Positions 1-8,379 of a DNA stretch of 64,000 nt are shown here, one piece after another. The notes beneath the pieces are model-generated. The model saw only the letters and a program-made list of their open reading frames with translations, made no database searches and was not told where the DNA came from. How positions within the stretch are numbered: position 1 is the first letter of the stretch; each line of letters starts with the position of its first letter. The DNA is from Parvibaculum indicum. Lineage in GTDB: Bacteria; Pseudomonadota; Alphaproteobacteria; Parvibaculales; Parvibaculaceae. The translations under genes and the position numbers were made by a program. The stretch covers positions 1 to 64,000 of the forward strand of contig NZ_JAASQO010000015.1 in NCBI RefSeq assembly GCF_011762095.1, written 5' to 3'.

Positions 1-80
1 ACATGAAGACCAAGCACGATCGCAAGACCCACGACACGGCTCGAACCGGGATGCCCCTCTCGAAAGTCCAGCGAACTCAA
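1..80 (-). CDS. TonB-like energy transducer, N-terminal 26 codons only
   Basis: Partial gene that runs off the left edge. Reading leftward, a TTG codon at 80-78 is preceded by a perfect AAGGAG (89-94) with 8 nt spacing. The translation begins LSSLDFREGHPGSS and continues into RVVGLAIVLGLHV, a short polar cytoplasmic tail followed by the start of a hydrophobic segment, which is the usual N-terminus of TonB proteins. It is the last visible gene of a same-strand series that begins with a TonB-dependent receptor at 7806, so a dedicated TonB is plausible. The gap to the flavin reductase is 167 bp. The family call rests on a short N-terminus and should be confirmed in the adjoining sequence. Confidence 0.55.
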   Translation of the reverse strand, partial: MSSLDFREGHPGSSRVVGLAIVLGLH

Positions 81-247
81 CTAATCAACTCCTTGTACTC
101 TACTGCCGCGCCGGCGAGCGGACCGAACGGCGGAACGGTCGCTCGCGCCCGACGGGCGGTCTTCCAGTTGCACATCCGATGCCATGCGCGCGGCGGCGCT
201 CAACTCACCGTAACCCGGCGCTCTACCCGCTCCGGAACGCGGCGTTT

Positions 248-763
248 TCATGTCGAGACCAGCTCCCGGAACGCGCTTTGAAAATAGAGAAGCGGCTCCG
301 TCTCGCCCGGACAGCCGACGAAAAGCACCCGTCCCACAAGGATTTCGTGATCGCCGCCGTCATGGACGGCTTCCAGCTCGCAATCGATGGTCGAGCTGTT
401 CTCCGCAAAAAGCGGTGCGCCCGTTACCCTGCTTTGCCAGTCCACGCCCTCGAATTTCGGTCCGCCCCTGGAAGAGGCGAATTTTCGGGCAATGGCGGCC
501 TGTTCTGCCGAAAGAATGTTCACACCGAAAAAGCCGGCATCCCGAATGGCGGCCAGCGTGTTGCTGCCGCGATCCATGCTCACCATCACCAGGGGCGGCG
601 CCATGGAGAGCGCGGAGAAGGCGCTGACCGTGGTGCCCGCCGGGGCGTCGTCCTGCAATGTGGTGACGATGGTGACGCCGCTTGCAAAACAGCCCAGCGC
701 CCTGCGAAACAGATTCTCGTCGATTTCAGTCATATCCTGTCCGTCTTTCGTCCGTTCAACCAT
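248..763 (-). CDS. Flavin reductase (RutF/HpaC-like), 171 aa
   Basis: Small flavin reductase domain protein. It begins MVERTKDG, then shows the family core FASGVTIVTT near the N-terminus, SAFSALSMAPPLV and GFFGVNIL. Family members use NAD(P)H to reduce free FMN or FAD and hand it to a monooxygenase. Here the obvious client is the RutA-like monooxygenase two genes upstream. The ATG at 763 has a GAGG 7 nt before it; an alternative ATG at 733 lacks a better site. The start lies 8 bp after the M20 stop codon, which indicates an operon. RutF-like rather than HpaC-like is an inference from the neighbours. Confidence 0.9.
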   Translation of the reverse strand: MVERTKDGQDMTEIDENLFRRALGCFASGVTIVTTLQDDAPAGTTVSAFSALSMAPPLVMVSMDRGSNTLAAIRDAGFFGVNILSAEQAAIARKFASSRGGPKFEGVDWQSRVTGAPLFAENSSTIDCELEAVHDGGDHEILVGRVLFVGCPGETEPLLYFQSAFRELVST

Positions 764-771
764 GGCGCGCC

Positions 772-2142
772 TCAGAACGGCTTGTCTCCATAGACGGGCT
801 TGTAGGTGCCGGCATTGCGGCGTCCCTCCGCCCGGCCGCAGACGGCAAGCGCGGTCAATGCGTAAACGAGCGCACTGTCGGCAAGATCGTCCGGCGAGGG
901 CCGCCAGCGCGGCATGCCCGTGGTGACGGCGGGCACGCGATGCATGTTGAAGACGTTCTGGTCGCGCCACATGCTGGAATAGACGGGATTTGCGCGTTCC
1001 AGCGGCCGCCCGAGAGAGAGGCTCGTCGCGCGGCCCACGGCGGATACGAGCGGGGCGACCTCATCGGCATCCGCCTCGAAGCCGTGACGCACCACCATGG
1101 GCTCAATGTCGAACCCTTCGAGATCGAACTGACGCATGAGCGCCGTCAGCTCATGCTGCACATCGGCGGCCTTCTGCTTCGGCGTCAGGCCCGCTTCGGT
1201 GTAGAGCGAAACGACTTCCGTGCCCGCCCCGAAGGAATGGGGGATGCCGGCGCGGATACTGTCGATCTGCGTCTTGGGAATGGAGATGCCGCCCTCGCTT
1301 TCATAACGATGACGCTCGGGATAGGTGCGTCCCCATTCATGCAGCGCTTCGAGAATGGGCCCCAGCCGGTAGATCGGGTTGGGGTGCTCCAGAATATTTT
1401 CCGGCGTGTCCAGAATGGGCGTGAACATGCCCTGCCCGTAGATCCGGATACGGAACACCACATAGCCGCAGCCCTGCCAGGTGAGCCCGAAATCGGTGCC
1501 TTCCGCCGCGATGGCGAAATCGGGCGAGACGCCGCCATGATGGAAGAGGTAATGCGCGCCGATATCCTTGCCGAGATAGTCGACGCCCCGGCGCTCCTCG
1601 ATGGGCTCCGGGCCGATCTCGCCCGGGCAGGCAGTGAGATAGAGTTTGCCGGAAAGATCGAAGCCGGCCTTTTTCAGCGCCTTGGCCGCGATCATGAAGC
1701 AGCTCATGGGGCCGCGATCATTGGCGATCGGGTAGCCGAAAAGCTTGCCGTCCTCGAGCCAGCATTCCTGCCATTCGCGATTTTCCAGCGTCTCCGGCCG
1801 ATAGCGCGCCACATCGAGATCCGGTTCCCAAGTCGGGCTTTCGGTATCGAGATGCGCGGTAAAGAGCAGGTTCTTGCCTTCGCCATAGCCGCCATATTCG
1901 CCGATGACGTTCTGCCGCTCCGGCGTGGCGCCGACGGCGCGCGGGGCAAAGCCTTCGCGCTCCAGCCATTCGAAGACATAGTTGCTCGCCTCGGCCTCAT
2001 GGCGGGAGGGGCTCGGGATATTGCCGAGCTCCAGTGCGAGTTCCGTCAGCTCGTCCTTGTCGATGGAAGCCGAAAGCGCGGCGCGCTCTTCCTCGCCCAC
2101 CTGATAGGGCGCGGGCATTTTGATATTCAGAAGATCCGTCAT
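772..2142 (-). CDS. M20-family metallo-amidohydrolase, 456 aa
   Basis: M20 (ArgE/DapE/CPG2) zinc hydrolase. The metal-site motifs are visible: AHLDTES (His-x-Asp), the ND of IANDRGP, GEIGPEPIEE (catalytic and metal Glu) and AAEGTDFG. Family members cleave amide bonds of small N-acyl or N-carbamoyl compounds, which suits release of an amine or acid after ring opening by the upstream RutA-like enzyme. The start ATG at 2142 overlaps the stop of the upstream gene in an ATGA, so the two are translationally coupled. The E. coli rut operon has no M20 enzyme, so this is a departure from the classical uracil pathway. The substrate is unknown. Confidence 0.9.
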   Translation of the reverse strand: MTDLLNIKMPAPYQVGEEERAALSASIDKDELTELALELGNIPSPSRHEAEASNYVFEWLEREGFAPRAVGATPERQNVIGEYGGYGEGKNLLFTAHLDTESPTWEPDLDVARYRPETLENREWQECWLEDGKLFGYPIANDRGPMSCFMIAAKALKKAGFDLSGKLYLTACPGEIGPEPIEERRGVDYLGKDIGAHYLFHHGGVSPDFAIAAEGTDFGLTWQGCGYVVFRIRIYGQGMFTPILDTPENILEHPNPIYRLGPILEALHEWGRTYPERHRYESEGGISIPKTQIDSIRAGIPHSFGAGTEVVSLYTEAGLTPKQKAADVQHELTALMRQFDLEGFDIEPMVVRHGFEADADEVAPLVSAVGRATSLSLGRPLERANPVYSSMWRDQNVFNMHRVPAVTTGMPRWRPSPDDLADSALVYALTALAVCGRAEGRRNAGTYKPVYGDKPF

Positions 2143-2807
2143 TTGCAGTTTTCCCACGCGCCTTCGATGTCCGCCGTCTTTGTCAGGATGGCGCAATTGA
2201 GTTCCAGCGAGCGCAGCGCTCCTTCATGCACGTCCGCGCCATAGGCAGCGCAGGCGTCCTCCGCGATGAAGACGTGATAGTCGCGGTGGAAAGCGTCGCG
2301 CACCGTGCAGTCGATGCAACACTCCGTGGTGAGGCCGCAGACGACGAGCGTGTCCGCGCCCGTATCGCACAGCACGTCCGCGAAGTCGGTTTCGTAGAAG
2401 GCGGAGTATTTCGGCTTCATCACCACGGGATCGCCCGGCAGCGGCTGAGGACCGTAGAACGCGGCGCCCGGCGAGCCGGCGCGGCAGACCGCGCTTTCCG
2501 CCTCCGGATCGCCGTGGCGACGGCGCATCCACTCGCCCCATGACGGGCTGTCGGTTTCCGGCGAGGTAGAGAGGCCGATGAAGATCACCGGCACCCCCGC
2601 CTTGCGCGCGGCGGCGATCAGACGCTCCGTCTTTGCGATCGCCGCCGGCACGGCGGACATATCCACCCCGAAGCCCGCCAGCAGCCCGTCCGGCGCGGCG
2701 AAATCGACCTGGATGTCGATGACGCACAGCGCTGTCCGGTTCGGCGCGATCCATGCCTTCAGGTCGCCGACGCCCGCGGGCGCCGCATTTTGCGCAAGCT
2801 CCGTCAT
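2139..2807 (-). CDS. Isochorismatase-like cysteine amidohydrolase (RutB-like), 222 aa
   Basis: Cysteine hydrolase of the isochorismatase/nicotinamidase superfamily. The triad can be placed at Asp31 (VIDIQVDF), Lys131 or Lys133 (MKPKYSAF) and Cys163 (GLTTECCIDC). RutB members hydrolyse the ureidoacrylate formed by RutA to a carbamate and an aminoacrylate; nicotinamidases and carbamoyl sarcosine hydrolases share the fold. RutB-like is preferred because a RutA-like enzyme lies directly upstream. Both ends are coupled by ATGA overlaps, to the monooxygenase (2804-2807) and to the M20 gene (2139-2142). Confidence 0.9.
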   Translation of the reverse strand: MTELAQNAAPAGVGDLKAWIAPNRTALCVIDIQVDFAAPDGLLAGFGVDMSAVPAAIAKTERLIAAARKAGVPVIFIGLSTSPETDSPSWGEWMRRRHGDPEAESAVCRAGSPGAAFYGPQPLPGDPVVMKPKYSAFYETDFADVLCDTGADTLVVCGLTTECCIDCTVRDAFHRDYHVFIAEDACAAYGADVHEGALRSLELNCAILTKTADIEGAWENCK

Positions 2808-3856
2808 GCGAAGTGAGCCCGGAGCTTGGGCAGCACTTCCGCGCCCATGATCTTCAGTCCTTCGACATAGTCGGGGAAGATCAGCATGACGCCATCGAGC
2901 TCGCAGAACTCGACCTGCTCTTTCAGCTTTTCGAGGCAGGTCTCGGGCGTGCCGTGCACGACATGGGTCATGAAGGTTTCCTTCGCCTTCTCGCCCATGA
3001 CGCTGGAGCTGCCGTCGGCTTCCATGCCGTAGGAGCGCATCATGCCCTGCACCGCGCCCCAATCGAGACCTTCCTTGTAGTAGGCGACCTTTTCGGCGGC
3101 CTCCTCGTCGGTCTCGCCGAACACGACCGTGCTCATGGCGAAGGCCTTGATCGTCTCGTTGTATTCATCCGCGACGCGGCGGGCCATGCGGGAAATGCGC
3201 TGCGTGTCTTCCGCCGTCTTGCCGCCGATGAAGCAGGCATCCGTGTTCTGCACGGTAAAGCGCAGGCCCCGCTCCGACTGCCCGGCGCAGATCATGTAGG
3301 GGCGCGGGCTCGACATCGGCTTGGGCTCGGAGACGCAATCCTTGAAGGTGAAGAACTCGCCTTCATAGTCCACATGGTCCTTCTCCCACATGGTCCGGAC
3401 GAGCTTGGCCCATTCTTCCGCATAGCGGTAGCGGCCGTCATGGTCGAGATTTTCCGGCCAGGCGCCCATCTGGTCGAACTCATCCTTGTAGGCGCCGGAG
3501 ACGATGTTGAGCCCTGCGCGGCCGCCCGAGATGTGGTCGAGCGTCGTAATCATCTTGGCGACGACGGCGGGGTTCTGCAGCAGGGTATGAACCGTGGCGA
3601 TGATCTTGGCGTTCTTCGTCGCCTCGGCGATACCGGCCATCATGGTGACGGATTCGAGCGAGGTGCCCCAATGCTCCGTCTCGCCGCCGAAGCCGCGCCA
3701 CTTCATCATCGACATGATGAAATCCAGCCCGATCTCGTCGGCAAGCACCGCCGCGTCGCGGTTCTGCTTGTAGGACGCGTCCAGCTTGGGCGTGTTCTTG
3801 GAAATGATCCATCCGCCATTCGCGATGGGAAGGAAAACGCCGAATTGCTTCGTCAT
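2804..3856 (-). CDS. RutA-like FMNH2-dependent luciferase-family monooxygenase, 351 aa
   Basis: Bacterial luciferase-like (TIM-barrel) flavin monooxygenase. The N-terminus FGVFLPIANGGWIIS and internal blocks WRGFGGETEHWGTSLES, DHISGGRAGLNIVSG, YKDEFDQMG and MICAGQSERG resemble pyrimidine monooxygenase RutA as I recall it. RutA opens the uracil ring with reduced FMN supplied by a RutF reductase. Here the reductase, a RutB-like hydrolase and an M20 hydrolase follow in one operon, but RutC, RutD, RutE and RutG are absent, so the substrate may be another cyclic amide or N-heterocycle. ATG 3856 (GAGAG upstream) is chosen over an in-frame GTG at 3910 because it matches the family N-terminus. Confidence 0.88.
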   Translation of the reverse strand: MTKQFGVFLPIANGGWIISKNTPKLDASYKQNRDAAVLADEIGLDFIMSMMKWRGFGGETEHWGTSLESVTMMAGIAEATKNAKIIATVHTLLQNPAVVAKMITTLDHISGGRAGLNIVSGAYKDEFDQMGAWPENLDHDGRYRYAEEWAKLVRTMWEKDHVDYEGEFFTFKDCVSEPKPMSSPRPYMICAGQSERGLRFTVQNTDACFIGGKTAEDTQRISRMARRVADEYNETIKAFAMSTVVFGETDEEAAEKVAYYKEGLDWGAVQGMMRSYGMEADGSSSVMGEKAKETFMTHVVHGTPETCLEKLKEQVEFCELDGVMLIFPDYVEGLKIMGAEVLPKLRAHFA

Positions 3857-3924
3857 CTTGGTACTCTCGTTTCTGGTTTCGCGGGACAACACCGTCCCAT
3901 CCTTACTCACGCCTTTCGGGGACC

Positions 3925-5238
3925 TCAGCTCGAAGAGCCGACGGCCTCCATTCGCAGTTCCTCTTCTCCCCTTTCTTCAACCTGGCCTTCGGCCGCCGCC
4001 TCGCCTTCGTCGCTTCGCACCGGCGGGCGCATCAGCAGCACCGCGCCGCCCACCACCGCGGGTACGATCGCAAAGAGCAGAAAGGCCGAGACGAAAGAGC
4101 CCGTCGTGTCGCGTACATAGCCGCCGAAGAACGGGCCGAACGAGGCGAGCGTCGCGGCCACGTTCACCATGGAGAAAAGCTCCAGATAGGGGCCGCGGCC
4201 GAAATAGTTCATCAGCAGCACGCTGGTCGCGAGGAAGGTGGCGCCATAGCCAATGCCGATCCCGGCCGCATAGACCATCAGGATGGGAAAGCTCGTGCCG
4301 AGCGTCAGGGCCACCATGCCCACGACGAGGCACATCAGCGACATGAAGAGAAGTTTTTTCGGCTCGAAGAATTCGCCGAGGAAACCGCTTCCCGCGCGCG
4401 CCACGGAATTGAGAAACGCCTCGACGCTGAGCAGGCTGCCGGCGAGCGCCATGGCGACGCCATGCTCCGTCAGATGCGCCACGGAGAGGCTGTTCACCGT
4501 GATGCCGCAGAGCAGGAAGGAAACATAGGCCGCTGCGATGATATAGAATTGCGGCGTGCGAAGCGCCTGCATGACGGTCCAGGTTTCTTTCGTCATGTGG
4601 ACGCCGGGCGCCGCATCGACGACGGCGTCGTTGGCGATTTCCTCAGCCTTCTTGTCCTGCTCTTCGCCCTCGCGGAGGAAGATCGCAATGATGAGCGCGG
4701 CGATGCCGGTCAGGACGGCGGCGATCATCCAGTGCATGCGCCAGTTGTCCCAGACGCCGACCGCGGTGAAATAGATCAGCGGGCCGACAATGCCGCCGAG
4801 ACCGCCCAATGTGTAGTAAATGCCGAATGCCATGGACTGCTTCTTGAAGCAGCGCGCGATGACATAGGTGCCGGGCACCGTCGCCACGAAGGAAAAGCCC
4901 GTGCCCGCGAGCACCGTTCCCAGGAAATAGGCCCAGATGGTCTGCACCTCGTAGAGGCAGAGAAAGCCCGCCACCATCATGGCGCCGCCGAAAAGCACGG
5001 TGAGGCGGACATTGGTATGGCGGATCATCAGGGCCGGCGGATAGCTGGACAGGCCGCAGGAGATGCCGAGCAGGGTGAAGCCGAGCCCGGCCGAGGTCCA
5101 GTCCCAGCCGAGGTCCCGCACCATGTCGGGCAGGACCACGCCGAGAGAGGTGAAAGTGGTTGCGGTGACGAGAAAGAACATCAGGCTGAAAGACAGCAGG
5201 ACGAACCACGCATAGAGGTTGTCACGAAGTTCACTCAT
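3925..5238 (-). CDS. MFS transporter, 437 aa
   Basis: Inner-membrane major facilitator with about twelve hydrophobic segments in two halves, split by a charged central loop (EGEEQDKKAEEIANDA). The C-terminal tail is acidic and cytoplasmic. It resembles the MFS group of monocarboxylate or oxalate/formate-type anion carriers, though I cannot fix the subfamily. It sits between a TonB-dependent receptor (start 7806) and the RutA-like gene, with gaps of 51 and 68 bp, so the likely role is carrying the operon's substrate across the inner membrane after outer-membrane uptake. Confidence 0.9.
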   Translation of the reverse strand: MSELRDNLYAWFVLLSFSLMFFLVTATTFTSLGVVLPDMVRDLGWDWTSAGLGFTLLGISCGLSSYPPALMIRHTNVRLTVLFGGAMMVAGFLCLYEVQTIWAYFLGTVLAGTGFSFVATVPGTYVIARCFKKQSMAFGIYYTLGGLGGIVGPLIYFTAVGVWDNWRMHWMIAAVLTGIAALIIAIFLREGEEQDKKAEEIANDAVVDAAPGVHMTKETWTVMQALRTPQFYIIAAAYVSFLLCGITVNSLSVAHLTEHGVAMALAGSLLSVEAFLNSVARAGSGFLGEFFEPKKLLFMSLMCLVVGMVALTLGTSFPILMVYAAGIGIGYGATFLATSVLLMNYFGRGPYLELFSMVNVAATLASFGPFFGGYVRDTTGSFVSAFLLFAIVPAVVGGAVLLMRPPVRSDEGEAAAEGQVEERGEEELRMEAVGSSS

Positions 5239-5289
5239 TTTGCCTTTGGCCTCCGATACTCTTTCCCGTCACACAAACTTCAGTCGTCG

Positions 5290-7806
5290 TCAGAACCGGT
5301 ATGTCGCGGTGACACGCCATTCGCGGCCCTTGCCGGGCAGCGCGGCGATGTCGCCATAGAGGTCCTGAAGCGGGGTGAAATATTCTTCGTCGAACAGGTT
5401 GTTCACGTTGAGCTGGACTTTCCAGTCGTAGAAGTCCGCAAAAGCCGAGGCCTGTACGAGGTAGTAGTCCGGGTAGTGGACGGGATTGGCCGAGAGACCG
5501 GCGGTCTCCGACACATATTTCACGCCCGCCGTCGCCCCGAGCTGACCCCAGGAATACTGGTCCGTGGTGTAGGTCGCGAACAGACTTGCCACGATTTCCG
5601 GAATACGGCGGTCCTCGATTTCACCGGCGTAGTAGGAGTTGCCGGTAAAGCCCGCCATGTCGCTGAAGTCGTACACGGCCAGCGCACCGCCATAATAGTC
5701 GATGGGGTCGAGGCCGAAGTCTTCCGGACGGAAGTAGTAGAAGGCGTTGTAGCTGCCGAGGATCTTGGTCTGCTGAGCGTTACCCGCGAAGGTGAAGCTC
5801 AGATTGTCCGTCGCCAGATAACGCATTTCCAGCTCGACACCCTTGCCTTCCGTCTTGTCGACGCTACCGCTGACCGTGTCGAAGATGGTCCTGTGCTGGC
5901 GATAGGCCGCGACGGAGCCGGTCAGGATGCCGTCGAAGGCTTCCAGCTTGATGCCCACTTCGGTCAGGTCACCGTCGGAAAGCCAACTGCCATTGGCCAG
6001 ATTGCTCGGGGCCACGTCGCCGACCTGGCCGAACTCGATGGCCGAGGTCTTGGCATAGGTCACGTAAGGACGGAACCCATAGGGCAGCGGCACCATGGCC
6101 ATCGCCGAATAGGTGAATTTTCCATCGTCATTATACTGATGACCGGGCGTGCAGTAGCAGAGCGTACCGCGATCGACGGACTCCGCCGCATACCAGTCGT
6201 AGCGACCGGTCAGGGTGATGTCGATGGCGTTGCCCAGGTTGGAATCGAGCATGGCGTAGATGCCTGCGTCGTTCCAGGTGGACTCGACATTGTTGTCCCA
6301 ACCGTAGCCGGAACCCGCATCGAAGGGAGAGCCGAGCGTATCGGTCGGCGTGGCGCCTACCGAGAGGTCGCGACGATCGAGCGCGATACCGCCGTAATTG
6401 TAGGACTCTTTCTTGATCGCCGAGTAGTAGCGGTTGGACACACCGACATTGTAGTCGAGGGTGAACGGCACGAAAGCGAGATCCGGGGCGAAGCTGCCGC
6501 TGTAGCTCACGCGCGCCTCACCCGTATAGGCTTCGTAGTCGGCCGGGAAGCCGTAGCTCACGAAACGCTCATTGCCCAGCGAGTCGAAGAAGAGCTGGAA
6601 CTTGAGCTGCGACCCGTCGTCATATTTGTGCACAAGATCGCCGAACAGGGTGACGGTGTAGGTCTCGGAGAAGTCCCTGTCGCTGATATAGACGTCATGC
6701 GGGCTCAGATGCGTGGTTCCGACACCCGTATCCAACTGACGATAGACCTGTGCAACACCGAAATAGTAAGGCGGATAGTAGCCGAGACCGCCGGCCGGAA
6801 GTTCGCCAGCATCGAGATAGCCGTTGCCGTTGGAATCCGTCAGGCCCGTATTCTGACCCGTGGTGTAAGTGCCGTTGTCGATCAGATCCTGGGTCAGGCG
6901 GTTCCAGCCCGGCGTCTGCACATAGCCGTCGGAGTGATAGAACATGCCGCCCATCTTGAACGACCAGCCATTGTTCATATCGAAATCGCCGGTCAGCTGC
7001 AGGAGCTGATGCTCCGGGTCGATGCCATTGTAGAAGCTGCCGGAATCCTCGATCTCGCCATAAACATAGATGCCGCCGTCGGTATTGCCGAAGCTCATCG
7101 GGATACCGGCCTGGAAGCTGCCGTTCTTCTTGTCATAGGAGCCGAAGGTGCCAGAGACCTCGCCCGTCAGTTCGGTGAGGTAGCCGGCTTCTTCCGAGAT
7201 CTTCGCGGTCTTGGGCTCGAGGTTCATCGAGCCGCCGACCTTGCCCGGCCCGAAATTCGCCGTGGGCGGACCGCGCAGAATGTCCACGCGCGAGGTGGAA
7301 CCGAGCGGCGTCTGATAGGTGCCGCGGTTTTCGATGCGCTTGAAGCCGTGGAAATAGGTTTCCGCCAGAAGACCGCGCACATTGACCGCGCCTTCCACGC
7401 CATAGAAAGACGCAGTGAACGTGCCCGGCGACACGGAGGCCAGATCGTTGACCGTCGTCACGCCATAGGCATCGAGCGTGTCGTCGCTGACAAAGGTCGC
7501 GGAGCGCGCCGTCTCGAGCAGCGGCTTGTCGATACCGAACAGCAGGTCGCTCGGCTGCTGCTCCAGCAGGCCCGCCTTGTCGCGTTCTGAAATCACGACC
7601 ATCTCGGCCGTCTTCTTCTTGCCGTCGGCCGTTTCGCCATCCGTCTCGCCGGACGGCGTCGTCGATAGCGTCATGACAGGCGTGTCGTCACCCGTCGCGG
7701 CAGTTTCCCCACTTGCTTCCTGGGCGTGGACAACACGCGGCAAGGCCGTCGCGCCGACCATCAGCACCATCATGGAAACAGAGGAGAGAAGTAGTTTTCT
7801 TCGCAT
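5290..7806 (-). CDS. TonB-dependent receptor with an EF-hand-like loop, 838 aa
   Basis: Outer-membrane active transporter. It has a Sec signal peptide (MRRKLLLSS to VVHAQ), a plug domain with NVRG and RVDILRGPPTANFGPG, then a long beta-barrel ending in VTATYRF with a terminal Phe as usual. Residues about 324-335 read DSNGNGYLDAGE, a full 12-residue EF-hand calcium-loop pattern inside a predicted surface loop. It heads the operon that continues with an MFS carrier and RutA-like, RutB-like, M20 and RutF-like enzymes, so its ligand is probably the catabolic substrate rather than iron. ATG 7806 follows AAGGGGG; a GTG at 7824 is the alternative. Confidence 0.93.
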   Translation of the reverse strand: MRRKLLLSSVSMMVLMVGATALPRVVHAQEASGETAATGDDTPVMTLSTTPSGETDGETADGKKKTAEMVVISERDKAGLLEQQPSDLLFGIDKPLLETARSATFVSDDTLDAYGVTTVNDLASVSPGTFTASFYGVEGAVNVRGLLAETYFHGFKRIENRGTYQTPLGSTSRVDILRGPPTANFGPGKVGGSMNLEPKTAKISEEAGYLTELTGEVSGTFGSYDKKNGSFQAGIPMSFGNTDGGIYVYGEIEDSGSFYNGIDPEHQLLQLTGDFDMNNGWSFKMGGMFYHSDGYVQTPGWNRLTQDLIDNGTYTTGQNTGLTDSNGNGYLDAGELPAGGLGYYPPYYFGVAQVYRQLDTGVGTTHLSPHDVYISDRDFSETYTVTLFGDLVHKYDDGSQLKFQLFFDSLGNERFVSYGFPADYEAYTGEARVSYSGSFAPDLAFVPFTLDYNVGVSNRYYSAIKKESYNYGGIALDRRDLSVGATPTDTLGSPFDAGSGYGWDNNVESTWNDAGIYAMLDSNLGNAIDITLTGRYDWYAAESVDRGTLCYCTPGHQYNDDGKFTYSAMAMVPLPYGFRPYVTYAKTSAIEFGQVGDVAPSNLANGSWLSDGDLTEVGIKLEAFDGILTGSVAAYRQHRTIFDTVSGSVDKTEGKGVELEMRYLATDNLSFTFAGNAQQTKILGSYNAFYYFRPEDFGLDPIDYYGGALAVYDFSDMAGFTGNSYYAGEIEDRRIPEIVASLFATYTTDQYSWGQLGATAGVKYVSETAGLSANPVHYPDYYLVQASAFADFYDWKVQLNVNNLFDEEYFTPLQDLYGDIAALPGKGREWRVTATYRF

Positions 7807-8379
7807 GCCAGAAGCCCCCTTCACACAAACAAGGCCGCGCTGCGAACAAGTTGCATGAGCGGCAGGGATGAGAAGAGCAATAGGCGTGCCAGAGAACGAA
7901 GCTATTGAATTCGTTCGGCTTTCCGTTTTTCAGCGCGCCAGAACTGACTTCTTGTCAGCCTCTATTCCCGGGGCTGTGGCATGACTTGCCACCGATTTCG
8001 GCATCGCCCCGCTGCCGGGCGTATTCAGACAAGTATGCGTTCGCCTTCCCTCGTTCAGGGGACAGATTGATTGCCGCGAACCGCCGCGCCCAGCCGCTTT
8101 CGCTGCAAACAGGCTTGCGGAAAACACCGTCATGCGCCGGGCCGCGAGGTGGCCAATGCCGCATGAAACGGAGCTATTCCGCAGCTTCCGCAACGCCATC
8201 GCCGGTTTATGGAAGGTTTTGCCCCCGCCTCCGTCTCTGCCGCATTGTTCGGCATTCGCGACACCGGGGCCGTTTGCGCGTTTTACGGGCGGCAAAGGAT
8301 TGGGCGCATCGAAACAAGATCGCCCCATAGAAGATGAATAGCCTTCGTCATCCAAGTGACAGCGATTGACGAAGTGACC
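7807..8379. other. 573-bp divergent intergenic region
   Basis: No convincing gene on either strand. It must hold the promoter of the receptor operon (leftward) and that of the dioxygenase at 8380 (rightward). A perfect 7-bp inverted repeat, GAACGAA / TTCGTTC, lies at 7894-7900 and 7910-7916, about 90 bp upstream of the receptor start, and is an operator candidate. Open frames across the region have no recognisable content. Confidence 0.6.
7894..7916. promoter_or_regulatory. Inverted repeat, possible operator
   Basis: GAACGAA and TTCGTTC are perfect complements separated by 9 nt. The site lies between the divergent receptor operon and dioxygenase gene. No gene ends here, so a terminator role is unlikely even though T-rich sequence follows on the plus strand. 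Binding by a regulator is an inference. Confidence 0.35.

Noticed and set aside
3-281. 92-codon plus-strand frame at the left edge
   Set aside because: Composition is random-like, and the opposite strand has a well-spaced ribosome site and a TonB-like N-terminus in the same place.
682-2244. 520-codon plus-strand open frame
   Set aside because: Antisense to the M20 hydrolase gene, low-complexity composition, no family match.
4462-7590. 1042-codon plus-strand open frame
   Set aside because: It is antisense to the MFS and receptor genes; its composition is Arg/Gly/His/Asp-rich with no domain and it lacks a ribosome site. Long antisense frames are expected at this GC content.
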